From positions 496,001 through 560,000 of the forward strand of contig CAVUIT010000012.1 in the NCBI GenBank assembly GCA_963741625.1: 64,000 nt of DNA, in the 5' to 3' direction. Positions 39,119-48,300 of this stretch are shown here, piece after piece (the first letter of the stretch is position 1; each line of letters begins with the position of its first letter). This DNA comes from CAWBBA01 sp963741625 (lineage in GTDB: Bacteria; Desulfobacterota; Desulfomonilia; Desulfomonilales; Desulfomonilaceae). The translations under genes were made by a program, and so were the position numbers. The notes under the pieces are model-generated. The model had not been told where the DNA came from. It ran no database searches and was given only the letters and a program-made list of their open reading frames with translations.

Positions 39119-40535
39119 ATGAATACTTTATGCGATATCGGTATGATCGGCCTGGGGGTTATGGGCCGCAATCTGGCGCTGAACATGGCGGATCATGACT
39201 TTGCCGTGGCAGGTTACAACAGGCATCTTGATAAGGTTGCCCTCCTGGAACAGGAAGCAGAAGGGCGAACCGTGGTCGGCACCAAGTCCGAGGAAGAGCT
39301 TGCCAAAGCGCTGCGAAAGCCCCGCGCGGTCATGATGATGGTCCCCGCGGGAAAGGCTGTGGATCAGGTGATTCGCGACCTTCTGCCGCATTTGGAGCCA
39401 GGGGATCTGATAATAGACGGCGGGAATTCGCATTACAAGGACACTGATATTCGTGGGGAGGCATTGGAAGCGAAAGGCATAAATTTCCTCGGCGTCGGTA
39501 TTTCCGGAGGTGAAAAGGGGGCCCGGTTCGGGCCTAGCATGATGCCCGGAGGGGTCAAGGGAAGCTTACGAGCGGGTGCGGCCGATTTTTGAGGCAGTGG
39601 CGGCTAAAGTCGATGGAGATCCGTGCGTCACGTACCTTGGGCCCGGATCAGCAGGTCATTACGTGAAAGTGGTTCACAATGGAATTGAATACGGCTTGAT
39701 GCAGCTTATTTCAGAAACCTATCACCTGATGAAGAGCCTTCTCGGTTTGACTGATGACGAACTCCACGACGTTTACTATGAGTGGAACCAGGGAGAATTG
39801 GAATCCTTCCTTGTTGGAAATCACGCATCAGATTTTTCGCTATGTGGACGAAAAAACGGGTCTAAGACTCATTGATGAAATCCTGGACGAAGCCAAGCAG
39901 AAAGGAACAGGAAAGTGGACCTCCCAGGATGCTATGGATCTTCAGGTGCCGGTGCCTACAATCGACATGGCAGTGGCAATGCGCGATTTATCCGGTTACA
40001 AGGCTGAGAGAGAAACAGCATCGGAAAAATTGTCAGGTCCCACGCCAAAGTTCGACGGCGACAAAAAAGCATTTATTCAAAGGCTTCACAATGCATTCTC
40101 CTTTGGCATGATTGCGACATACTCGCAGGGGATGGCGCTCCTGAAGACCGCTTCCCAAGCCTACAATTACGGATTGCAGCTTCATGAAGTGGCCCGCATC
40201 TGGCGGGGCGGCTGCATCATTCGAGCACGATCTGCTGGAGGACATTCGTTTAGCGTTGAAGTCCCAACCGGACCTTCCCAACCTCATGTTGGATGCCAAG
40301 CTCTCGCAAATGCTCGTCGAACGGCAAGAAGATCTGCGCCACATAGTGTGGACTGCCGTCGAATCAGGCATCCCCGCGCCCGGGCTCATGGCGTCGCTGG
40401 CTTACTTCGATGGTTACCGCAGCAGTTGGTTGCCTGCCAACCTGATTCAGGCCCAACGTGACTATTTTGGCTCTCACACCTATGAACGGATAGACGAAAA
40501 AGGCACTCTTCCACACCCAATGGGATCGGGATTAA
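39119..40535 (+). CDS. gnd: 6-phosphogluconate dehydrogenase, with four frameshifts
   Basis: Oxidative decarboxylation of 6-phosphogluconate to ribulose-5-phosphate. Four frames join into one ~470-residue protein, the length of E. coli Gnd (468). Signatures in order: IGMIGLGVMGRNLALNMADH, DLIIDGGNSHYKDTD, GVGISGGEKGARFGPSMMPG, YVKVVHNGIEYGLMQLISE, the RIWRGGCIIRA block, LPANLIQAQRDYFGSHTYER and an end reading EKGLFHTQWDRD. Each break is one extra base: G at 39559-39561, G at 39816-39817, T near 40231, and one in 40498-40505. Four errors in 1.4 kb is the densest in the window. Decayed pseudogene is the alternative, but each side of every break is conserved. Confidence 0.9.
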
Positions 40536-40587
40536 GTAGCTGACTCGCCCAAGGACGCGTGACACGAACTAAAACTGGCATCACCCG

Positions 40588-42292
40588 TCACCGGATCGAC
40601 ATCCGCTCGACTCTCCCCTTGGAATCCGAGGTCTTCAAAATTAGGTTCGGATTAGAATGTATCGACTGGGCGCCGTTCCATTTGATGGCCGCGGTCCCAT
40701 CTTCGGCTGAAAGCCTGTCCAGCAGCACCAAATTGGTTCCATCACGCTTGAGGATCAGCAGGCTGTCAAGAGGAATCGGAGGCCGCACAGCGCTACCCCT
40801 GGCAATAAGACCCGCGGGAGATACGGTTGCCCATTCCCCCTTGGTATTGTTCGGGACTTGGTTCTTCGGATAGAGAAAGTAGGCATAAAGGTCTTTCTTG
40901 CCGTAGAGCATTCTCACGAACTCGCCAATCCCATCCACACCCTGAAACACGACGGCTCTGTCAATGCCGCCTTTAGATACGTATGATTGCGCATCCATCA
41001 GCAGGAACGTAGTCCCGGCCTTCACGTCAGGAACTTGCCTCAGGAGGCTTGCCAACGACCTTCTCTCTTTTGGCCGCGGCCTCCTGCCAACCATTGCGCA
41101 GGTCCGCAAGGAAGACGGCCATGAGACCTATCATGCCCACAGCGATGACTTTTGTCCCGAAGAGAATTTGCTTGTCTTTTGACGCTGAGAACAACAGCGC
41201 GAGAAGGATCGCAAGCCCGAAAGTCGCGGAGGAGTACACCCGGCTTTGGCTCGTAAACCCCATTGACGGGTTGTAACTCGCGAGCAAATACGGAAGCATT
41301 CCCAAAACCAAAATGGCCATGCCCAGCGCGGCAATGTACATGGGGCTTTGCGTCCAATCCGCGGGCCTCTCTCTGATCGAAGAGTCGTCTCTGGCGGCCC
41401 TGAAAACCAATGCCGCGGCAAGCAGCGCCACCGGGCAGGCCCACACCCAGGCTGCCGGGTCCCAAGAAACCTCACGGAACGGCGCCACCGTGTAGAGTAC
41501 CAGATTGTAAACGTATGAGGAGACCAGATTGAACGAAGGCACCAGCGAACGGTGGCCCACAGCGCCTCCCCCAAACAATCCAAATCGCACAAGAACAAAG
41601 GCGGTAAAAGCGACCGTGATTCCAGCACCGAGCCGCAAAGCGAATGATCGATCTGACACGCTTTGGCCGCGATTGACGTGAATCGGCCAAACGAAAAGAG
41701 GAACGGCAAAAATCAGGAACGTCGCGTTCTCGTAAGTAAGTGACGCGGCAAGATACAGAATCACCGGCAACGTGAGGCCGAGCCACGATTTCGAGGCGCC
41801 TGCCCAATGCTGAAAAGCCAATACAGACGTCCAGAATAAGAGCATTGAGAGTCGTGAGTTGTCGGTGTGAAACATGTAGATCAAATTGGATAGCGGGGTC
41901 AGAAGAAAGCCGAAGAATACGGCCAGGACCACAAGAGTTTTTCTGCCGGGGAAAGCTCTGTTCAAACAGGCTCCCATGAGCAAACACGAGCCCGCGGACA
42001 GAAGCAATGCCGACAAGGTAAAAAGGACTCTGTTAAGCCCGAAAATTTCAAAGCTCAGTACAGTATAGAGTCCTTCTATGGGCCGCCGCGACGCCCTCGC
42101 GTATTCCCATATTGAATTGGGAAATGAATACCAATACGGCCATGAAAACTGCCACCAGTCGTCTCCTTGGAAGCCGATATTTCCGATCAATATGGCAAGG
42201 CTCGTGCAACAGACGATTAGGGCAGCGCCCGTGAGAGGTATGATGCCGGTTATCGAGGCTCCGCAAGCCGGAACTGAGTTCTTTTCTTCCAA
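40588..42292 (-). CDS. Polytopic membrane glycosyltransferase-like protein, frameshifted
   Basis: A ~567-residue protein with about eleven hydrophobic helices in the first 410 residues and a soluble C-terminal domain of ~150 residues. The loop after TM1, IGFQGDDWWQFSWPYWYSF, has the acidic pair expected of GT-C enzymes. SRRPIEGLYTVLSFEIFGLN and HTDNSRLSMLLFW follow. One extra base at 41045-41046 (GG on the plus strand) splits the gene; removal joins EKVVGK to LLRQVPDVKAGTTFLLMDAQ. The start is a TTG at 42292 with AAGGTGG upstream. It resembles the hypothetical GT-C proteins often linked to cell-surface glycans. It is convergent with gnd and stands alone. Confidence 0.65.
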
Positions 42293-42352
42293 TAAATCGC
42301 CACCTTCATTCTTATAGCATTTCTCTAAAGCTCTTTCCGAATGGCACGTTCC

Positions 42353-42414
42353 CGTCGTCCCGGCGAACGCCGGGACCCAGCTCCTCCTGGATTTAGGCGT
42401 TCGCCGGAATGACG
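42353..42414. repeat. REP-like palindromic repeat
   Basis: Contains GTCCCGGCGAACGCCGGGAC and, further on, GGCGTTCGCCGGAATGACG, the same blocks as the other REP copies in this window. The surrounding 42293-42607 has no supported gene. Confidence 0.75.
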
Positions 42415-42607
42415 CTAGTACACAATCGGAAATTATATTCGATAATCGCTTGGTGCCACGGATGTGCGAAGCTCATCCGTGCCCGGACGATAATATATTC
42501 CGGAGAAGCGCCCTGATTTTGGGCCTAGCGATTCACGGGGCCCGTCCGGGGCACCAACTCCGCTGCGGAGTCTTCATGATTCATTTTGGCAGTCTCGGCA
42601 ATGACAG

Positions 42608-42880
42608 TTGCCAAAAAGGGCGCTGACCAAAATCATGATTGCCAACACGACTCGGGACAGATCATACTCAATTTTTCAGTTTCATTCAAAAGTGGGAGGA
42701 GAGATTTGCACAGGTTGCAGCAGTTTTCGAAAGTTCTGTCATTTCGCACCTGGCACGGAAGAAGTGAGGATCATCGGTGGGGTGCCACTTCTGGCTTGTC
42801 CAGCAGTGCATGGACAGAAAACACTGCCTGCCAAGCCAGAAGTGGCACTCGATAAAGTTGTGAAAGCTATCCCAGGGTAG
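42608..42880 (+). CDS. Possible small CGGC-like metal-binding protein or remnant
   Basis: A frame of up to 90 residues from TTG 42608, or 82 from ATG 42632; neither has a good ribosome-binding site. The text KIMIANTTRDRSY, then ICTGCSSFRKF and EEVRIIGGVPLLACPAVHG, resembles CGGC-domain proteins (KIMIA opening, CxxC-type centre, IGxxxCxxCP), but the expected second Cys cluster is degenerate. The last third is taken up by a 67-base hairpin (42782-42848). It may be a decayed or frameshifted gene. Confidence 0.3.
   Translation: MPKRALTKIMIANTTRDRSYSIFQFHSKVGGEICTGCSSFRKFCHFAPGTEEVRIIGGVPLLACPAVHGQKTLPAKPEVALDKVVKAIPG
42782..42848. repeat. Long near-perfect hairpin
   Basis: GTGCCACTTCTGGCTTG (42782-42798) and its exact 17-base inverse CAAGCCAGAAGTGGCAC (42832-42848) enclose a second stem GCAGTG / CACTGC, separated from the first by 4-base internal loops. 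The apical loop is CATGGACAGAAAA. The structure is far stronger than any other hairpin seen here. It lies just upstream of the 3' end of the convergent usp gene. Confidence 0.75.
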
Positions 42881-42892
42881 TAGCGCTCACCC

Positions 42893-43600
42893 CTACACGG
42901 GCAGGGGCACGGCCTGCTTTTGCTCCACTGTTACAAGAGGTATGGCGAGCTGATGAGAAATGTTTTCGAGCAGTCTTGCCCATGCCTGGCTCTTCTCAGA
43001 CCCTTTTCTGAGTCTTGGCGAATCAAAGATCACCATTGAAACATCCTTATGCCGCTTGGCATAATTGAACAGCTTCTGGCTTACTTCGCCAAGTCTTATG
43101 GTGACTTTGAACGGGATCCCATCTTCCTCCAATTGTCGGACAAGGGCCACAATGTTGCGGGACCCTTCTGTCATCTTGTTACTCAGCAACTCGTAGTCGT
43201 CACCCTTACGGGATTGCTCAATCACCTGGAGAAGGTCCAGCTCCGAGTTTGTGCGCTTGCAAAGGTTCAAAGCATAGGCGAAAGGCTCGGGACTGGGAGA
43301 CTCCCCCTCGATAACGAGAAGCACGGTTTTGGATTTGACCAAAGGTTCCGCTATCTCTGTCGCCGCATCAAACTCTCCCGCCTCAGCATATGCAACCGCG
43401 GCCATCTGCTGCTGCAACCGTTCACGAAAACTCTTCAGTCTCGATTTGGCCGGAGTAGCTTGGTTCACCGATCCGGCCTCACGCGAATGTTCCGATCCAG
43501 GCCGATTCTTCGTTGGTTTTCCCTCGCTCTCACTGCCTCCTGAGTCCGAAGAGGTAATAGCGTTCAGCATGGAGGTTATCCTATCCTTAGTCTTTTTCAT
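42893..43600 (-). CDS. Universal stress protein-like protein with N-terminal extension
   Basis: A 235-residue protein. Residues 1-60 are polar and probably disordered. Residues ~57-85 carry FRERLQQQMAAVAYAEAGEF, a helical motif also found in the 59-residue protein at 49824-50003. From ~92 a UspA-like alpha/beta fold follows (TVLLVIEGESPSPEPFAYAL... to VSMVIFDSPRLRKGSEKSQAWARL), but the ATP-binding GxxG-x9-G[ST] loop of classical UspA is not clearly kept. It has a strong ribosome-binding site (AGGAGGTCACG) and a sigma-54-type promoter directly upstream. It is divergent from the histidine kinase, with three GTTGC-N5-GCAAC sites in between. Stress or energy-limitation role is inferred. Confidence 0.75.
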   Translation of the reverse strand: MKKTKDRITSMLNAITSSDSGGSESEGKPTKNRPGSEHSREAGSVNQATPAKSRLKSFRERLQQQMAAVAYAEAGEFDAATEIAEPLVKSKTVLLVIEGESPSPEPFAYALNLCKRTNSELDLLQVIEQSRKGDDYELLSNKMTEGSRNIVALVRQLEEDGIPFKVTIRLGEVSQKLFNYAKRHKDVSMVIFDSPRLRKGSEKSQAWARLLENISHQLAIPLVTVEQKQAVPLPV

Positions 43601-43634
43601 CGTGACCTCCTGAGTTCTTCCGCCTCATATACAT

Positions 43635-43649
43635 TCAACATTCGTGCCA
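43635..43649 (-). promoter_or_regulatory. Sigma-54 promoter for the usp gene
   Basis: On the minus strand TGGCACG-AATG-TTGA (43649 to 43635): the -24 box is a perfect consensus and the -12 box TTGA differs from TTGC at one base. The implied transcription start is about 10 bases further on, some 25 bases before the usp ATG at 43600. Confidence 0.65.
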
Positions 43650-43726
43650 AAGTCGTAAGGGCATCCTAGCGCCGAAATAGGTGTACGTAACTATTCACTG
43701 TAATTGTTCACCGGGAAAGAATCATT

Positions 43727-43899
43727 TACCGCAGAGATCGCAGAGAACGCAGAGTCGTAAAGTGGGTTCAACAAGGCCATGCAGGCCATTGGGGCAGCCT
43801 GTCCAGCAAATGAGGATCTGCAATGTTACAGGCCCGACGCGACATGCCTCGTGCGGGCGAAAACACAAAAAAAACAGGTTTCTCTGCGATCTCTGCGAT
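43727..43899. repeat. Repeat with inverted ends (copy 3 of 3, right arm decayed)
   Basis: The left arm ACCGCAGAGATCGCAGAGAA begins near 43728. The right arm CTCTGCGATCTCTGCGA (43882-43899) lacks the terminal CTCTGCGGT block of copies 1 and 2. It separates the usp promoter from the operator sites to its right. Confidence 0.6.
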
Positions 43900-43957
43900 G
43901 AGAGATCTCCTATCTTCTCCGGCGAAGCCCGTCCGATGTTGCATCACGTGATTTGAG

Positions 43958-43972
43958 GTTGCATCGTGCAAC
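43958..43972. promoter_or_regulatory. Palindromic operator GTTGC-N5-GCAAC (site 1)
   Basis: GTTGCATCGTGCAAC, a perfect 5+5 inverted repeat. A half-matching copy (GTTGCATCACGTGAT) starts at 43938. It lies about 310 bases upstream of the usp sigma-54 promoter, a normal distance for an enhancer-type activator site. Confidence 0.6.
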
Positions 43973-44195
43973 AGGTACCTCTCCCTGGGGTCAATTAATC
44001 ACCGATGCCGCGGCCGGTTTGGCCGCGATGCATGCGCCGGATCTCGTTTGGTTGTGACGGTTAGTCAATAGTAGTTTCAAAGGGTTATGCTGTCTTTCGC
44101 AAAGGCGAAACGGAAAGCCGCAGTGCCTTCCGCGATTTCTGGCTGGGCCCTATGATTTTCTTTTCAATTTTGCATATTGCGCTTGACAAATAGGC

Positions 44196-44210
44196 GTTGC
44201 GATATGCAAC
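44196..44210. promoter_or_regulatory. Palindromic operator GTTGC-N5-GCAAC (site 2)
   Basis: GTTGCGATATGCAAC, a perfect inverted repeat, about 195 bases upstream of the -24/-12 element that faces the kinase gene. The centre spacing to site 3 is 85 bases, eight helical turns, so both would lie on the same DNA face. Confidence 0.65.
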
Positions 44211-44280
44211 ATACTGCTTGGTGCGCTGTCTCAAAAAATATGTCCAGTTTTATCGAATCGAACTATGAAGCAATAAAGAT

Positions 44281-44295
44281 GTTGCATAATGCAAC
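44281..44295. promoter_or_regulatory. Palindromic operator GTTGC-N5-GCAAC (site 3)
   Basis: GTTGCATAATGCAAC, a perfect inverted repeat, 107 bases upstream of the kinase sigma-54 promoter. Confidence 0.65.
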
Positions 44296-44402
44296 ATACC
44301 GTTCAATAATGAAAGCTGTCCGCAGCATCGCGCGAGAAAGTTTGAGATTAATAAAACTAATACTAAAAGACTGTTAGCCTTTCTTAACACGTTTCTACGG
44401 AA

Positions 44403-44418
44403 TGGAACGGATTTTGCC
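44403..44418 (+). promoter_or_regulatory. Sigma-54 promoter for the kinase-regulator operon
   Basis: TGGAACG-GATT-TTGC (44403 on) keeps the GG-N10-GC spacing, with a perfect -12 box and one change in the -24 box. The kinase ATG is at 44473 with AAGGAG before it. Confidence 0.65.
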
Positions 44419-44472
44419 TTCTCCTTTGATAACCCCATGCCGGCCACATGTCGGCACCGTTAAGGAGAGTCG

Positions 44473-45922
44473 ATGCGCATCGACATACTAGGTATCAGAT
44501 TGAGTATCAGGCACAAGGTAATCATAGCGGTGGCCGCACTCTATGTATTCATGGCGACCGGTATTCTGGGATCCTATTACTTCATGCACGAGCTTGAAGA
44601 AAAAATCAGCTATCTCGAAGACATCAGTAAACTGGAGGAGTCGGTCCTGGAGATTCGTCGTTTCGAAAAAAACTATTTTCTATACGGCGATCAGCAATCT
44701 CTGAATACGGCCCTGTACCATCTGAGCCGGGTCCAGGACCTCCTCGACAAGAATGCTCCAAAGATTCAGGCCCTCTCATCTTCTCGGCAAGTGGACCACT
44801 TCAGAGGTGACCTTCAAGACTACAAACACCTGCTTTCGGGATGTTTGGATCCCGCTTTGGCCTACAGAGTGTCTGCCAACCTCGGATACCCGGGTCGAAT
44901 TTGAGGCGAAGATACGCAAAACAGGTTCGTCCATATCGGATTTTGCCCAGAATGTGGCCCAACGAAAACGGGAGTCCATCAAACAGACAATAGGAACGAC
45001 TGTCAGGCTGCAACTATTGGTTTTTGCGCTGATTGGGATCGGTCTGGTCGCTGTGGGCAGCTTTGTGTTTGCGAAAGTGATGAAGCCTCTGAAATTATTG
45101 GAGGAGAGTACCCATAACATCGCTCGGGGCCGGTTCACACCCATCGAAAACCTGCCCCCTGAAAAGGAGATTCGTGATATTTTCAATTCTTTCAATAGGA
45201 TGGCTGTTCAGCTAAAAACGAGGGAGGAACAACTGGTTCAGTCCAAGAAGCTCGCATCTCTCGGCACGATGCTGGCTGGTGTAGCTCACGAAGTGAACAA
45301 TCCACTCTCTAATATCTCATCTTCCTGCGAAATCCTTTTGGAAGAACTGGATGATGGCGACAAGGACTTTCAGAGGAAGGTGCTAAGAAAGGTTGTAGGA
45401 CAGGTCGATAAAGCTCGCGGCATTGTCCTTAACCTGCTGGAGTTTTCTCGAAACAAGGAATTTTTCAAAGAATCGCTGAACCTGAATAAAATTGTTGAGA
45501 GTACTTTGGGGCTACTGCACGGGCAAGTTCCAGCCGGTGTGAAGGTGCGCGCAGAAATCCCCCCGAATGTGACGATATTCGCTGACAAGCAGCGGATCCA
45601 GCAGGCTTTCATGAACCTGATAGCCAATGCCATTCAGGCTTGCCGGGCAGAAGGAGAAGTGAGAATTCGAGCGGAAGGATCATACGACGAGATGGTTACG
45701 ATGATCATACGGGACACAGGGACCGGAATTCGCGAAGAAGACCTGCCGAAGATTTTCGATCCGTTCTTCACGACCAAAGATGTAGGACAGGGCACCGGCT
45801 TGGGCCTGTTTATCACACACGATATCATCGTGAGACACAACGGCTCGATCAAGGTGAAGAGTACCCCCGGTTCAGGGACCTCGTTCACCATAAAGTTGCC
45901 CGCTAAGGAACCTTCAGAATGA
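44473..45922 (+). CDS. Membrane sensor histidine kinase, frameshifted
   Basis: About 482 residues after repair. Residues 14-36 form TM1 (VIIAVAALYVFMATGILGSY). A helical sensor region follows, with EIRRFEKNYFLYGDQQSLN, the type seen in four-helix-bundle sensors. TM2 is LLVFALIGIGLVAVGSFVFA, then come HAMP, a dimerisation/phosphoacceptor domain with AGVAHEVNNPLSNISSS, and HATPase_c with NLIANAIQAC, DTGTGIREEDLPKIFDPFF and GTGLGLFITHDIIVRH. One extra base lies between 44840 and 44895, near the end of the sensor domain. Its stop overlaps the response-regulator start by four bases. Likely autoregulated through the sigma-54 promoter upstream. Confidence 0.88.
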
Positions 45923-47280
45923 GCACTCCCCCACGGTTACTGATAATCGACGACGAAGAAATGGCCTTAATGAACCTTGAGCACATACTCATGAAACAGG
46001 GCTACGATATTGTCACCGCAGATACCGGCCCCAAGGGGTTGGAGCTGGCAAAAAGCGGCCGCTTTGACGTAGTGCTCACAGACCTGAGGATGGAAAAAGT
46101 TGATGGCATGAGGATCCTCGAGGAGAGCAGACGGTTCAATCCTTCCTGTGAAGTAATCATGATCACCGGGTATGCAACGGTGGACTCGGCCATTGAAGCC
46201 ATGAAAAAAGGCGCCTACCATTACATTTCGAAGCCCTATCGCATCGACGCGGTTCGCAAGGTCGTATCCGAAGCCATTGAGAAGATCAGGTTGACTCAGG
46301 AGAATATTCAGCTCAAGGAAGACTTGAAGAAGTTCAAGGACGCGGGGAACGTGAAGATCATTACCAAGGATCCGGCTATGTTACGGATCCTGAATACCGC
46401 CCGTCAGATCGCCCTTACTGACTGCAATGTTCTTATCAGCGGCGAATCCGGCACCGGCAAAGAGCTTCTAGCCAGGTTCATTCACGATCACAGCAAACGT
46501 AGTGACGGGCTTTTGATGGCTGTAAACTGTGGAGTGTTCGGCGAAGAACTTCTCACAAACGAACTTTTCGGTCACGAAAAGGGGGCCTACACAGGAGCCA
46601 ACACGGGCAAACCGGGAATCATTGAGTTGACGAGGGGCGGGACGCTGTTCCTGGACGAAATAACTGAAATGTCCACGAACATGCAGGTGAAGCTTCTCAG
46701 GGTAATTCAGGAGAGGCAGATGATGAGAGTGGGGGGGACCCGTACGATAACCGTTGACGTGCGATTTGTTGCCGCGACGAACCGGAACATTCAGGAAGCG
46801 GTTCAGACGAACGAATTTCGCAAGGACCTGTATTACCGTTTGAACGTGGTTTCGCTCGACCTTCCGCCACTTGCCTCACGAAAAAACGATATTCCGCTGC
46901 TGGCACAGCACTTTCTCGAAAAGCACTCGAAGTTGATGGGCAGGGCCATGCCCTCGTTGTCGAGGGAAGTGTTGAATATCCTTAAGGACTATGATTTCCC
47001 GGGAAACGTGAGGGAGCTTGAAAACATCATCGAACGCGGTCTGGCTCTGGCATTGGATAGCGTGATTGAGGCCGATCATTTGCCCGATGATATCAGGGAG
47101 TTTAAAATTAAGACATTCCGAAGAAAGGACGGAAAGCTGCCGACACTTGAAGAACAGGAAATCGACTACATCCAGAAGGTGTTGGCAGAAACCGGCGGAA
47201 ATAAAACTTTAGCGGCAGATACTTTGGGCATAGACAGGGTATCTTTGTGGCGCAAGATCAAAAGGTACGAACTTGAGTAG
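45919..47280 (+). CDS. NtrC-family sigma-54-dependent response regulator
   Basis: A 453-residue activator. Receiver domain 5-122 with DDEE (11-14), phosphoacceptor Asp55 (VVLTDLRMEK) and Lys105 in SKPY. AAA+ domain from ~145 with Walker A GESGTGKE (175-182), sigma-54 contact loop GAYTGA (222-227), GGTLFLDEITEM and FPGNVRELENIIERG. A Fis-type helix-turn-helix ends the protein (GGNKTLAADTLGIDRVSLWR). It is translationally coupled to the kinase gene. The nearby GTTGC-N5-GCAAC palindromes are the natural candidates for its binding sites. Its receiver matches the receiver inside the Lon-like protein at 54 of 117 aligned positions. Confidence 0.95.
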   Translation: MSTPPRLLIIDDEEMALMNLEHILMKQGYDIVTADTGPKGLELAKSGRFDVVLTDLRMEKVDGMRILEESRRFNPSCEVIMITGYATVDSAIEAMKKGAYHYISKPYRIDAVRKVVSEAIEKIRLTQENIQLKEDLKKFKDAGNVKIITKDPAMLRILNTARQIALTDCNVLISGESGTGKELLARFIHDHSKRSDGLLMAVNCGVFGEELLTNELFGHEKGAYTGANTGKPGIIELTRGGTLFLDEITEMSTNMQVKLLRVIQERQMMRVGGTRTITVDVRFVAATNRNIQEAVQTNEFRKDLYYRLNVVSLDLPPLASRKNDIPLLAQHFLEKHSKLMGRAMPSLSREVLNILKDYDFPGNVRELENIIERGLALALDSVIEADHLPDDIREFKIKTFRRKDGKLPTLEEQEIDYIQKVLAETGGNKTLAADTLGIDRVSLWRKIKRYELE

Positions 47281-47306
47281 CCCCGCGGCATCTTTGCAAG
47301 CCAATC

Positions 47307-47336
47307 AAAAAGGGGTTGCCATTCCCTGGCAACCCC
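47307..47336 (-). terminator. Rho-independent terminator (minus strand, possibly both)
   Basis: A 10-bp perfect stem GGGGTTGCCA / TGGCAACCCC with loop TTCCC (47312-47336), followed on the minus strand by five T. It lies past the end of the tandem usp gene and just past the regulator stop on the plus strand, so it separates the two convergent units. Confidence 0.75.
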
Positions 47337-47393
47337 GAGATGTATAATCAAACTATTGTTACTAACCGTTTACCGTAGAAAATCTTCCCGTCT

Positions 47394-48243
47394 TCAAGCC
47401 TCGCTTTTATTCCTGAAGACGAGCACGGGCCGTGTGGTGGAACGCACCAGATTCAGGGCCTCGTCGCTTATCATCCGCAGCAACTTCGGCTTGCTGTGGC
47501 CGTAAGCCCCCAGTATGACTAGGTCATACGGCGAACTCTTCACCTCCTGGAGTACCTCATCCACGTATTCGCCCTTCTTGGTTTTGATTTCCGGTTCATG
47601 GCCAAGGTCTTTCAATGTCCGGTTTCCTTCGAGAAGGCACGCTTGAGCAAACTCAGCCACTTGCTCCCCGGCCGTTCTCCTGAACATGGAGCACGGTAAT
47701 TTGGGGCTTTTTCCGCGCCAGGAGCGGGCCCACGAATTTCAGCGCGTCCTGATCGCATTGCGAACCTCTATATGCCACTAAGACCCTTTTGATTTCGCGG
47801 AAGTCCCTGGCTATGAGTATTGGCTGCTTGGTGTGGTGCAGAATCTTGGCATGGACGGTGCCCAGCAGAAAGCCCCTCAATGCCGAGCGACCGTGCGAAC
47901 CGAGCACAATCATGTCGTAATCCCCTTGTTGTGCGGTCTCAAGGATTTCTTCCGCAGGATCTCCCGTGGCTATCAACGGCTCGCAGGGAACTTTGCCCGC
48001 GAGGCAGTATTGGCATGAGTTTAGAGCTTTTTCCTGGACTTGAAGCGCGTCGGAATCGATCCAGTCCTTGAGGCCGTCCTTTGAAAAGAACGGAGCGTAG
48101 AAACTTTCGGGTCCGACTTCGACTTCGTCGGGTTTCACGTACAGAGCGTGTACATCAGCATCGAAATGCTCGAGCAGATGACATGTGTACGCAAGCGCCA
48201 TGTGCGATTCAGGACTTTTATCAATGGCAACTAACACTTTCAT
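47394..48243 (-). CDS. Tandem-domain universal stress protein, frameshifted
   Basis: About 282 residues made of two UspA domains. The first (MKVLVAIDKSPESHMALAYT) ends with the ATP-loop motif MIVLGSHGRSALRGFLLGTV, and the second ends LVILGAYGHSKPKLLRMISD and RPVLVF. One extra G at 47672-47673 breaks the gene between the domains; repair gives VLHVQENAGEQVAEFAQA. The ATG at 48243 has GAGGGAA upstream; a TTG two codons earlier is less likely. The first loop (GSHGRS-x9-like) is close to the ATP-binding type and the second is degenerate. Last gene of the minus-strand operon with tauE/safE. Confidence 0.88.
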
Positions 48244-48300
48244 TGTCAATTTCCCTCGCTGGTAATGGTCGTGACGATCCAGCCTCGAAGACCCATTCGA

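Noticed and set aside
39119..40535. Reading gnd as four separate genes or a pseudogene
   Set aside because: All pieces are collinear with one 6-phosphogluconate dehydrogenase, and the breaks are single extra bases of the same type seen in many other genes here.
43708..43925. CRISPR array suggested by repeated CGCAGAGA units
   Set aside because: The units are adjacent imperfect copies in inverted arrangement, not regular repeats with spacers; no cas genes are present.
44177..44377. A 66-codon frame between usp and the kinase
   Set aside because: It overlaps two perfect operator palindromes and lacks a ribosome-binding site; regulatory DNA is the better explanation.
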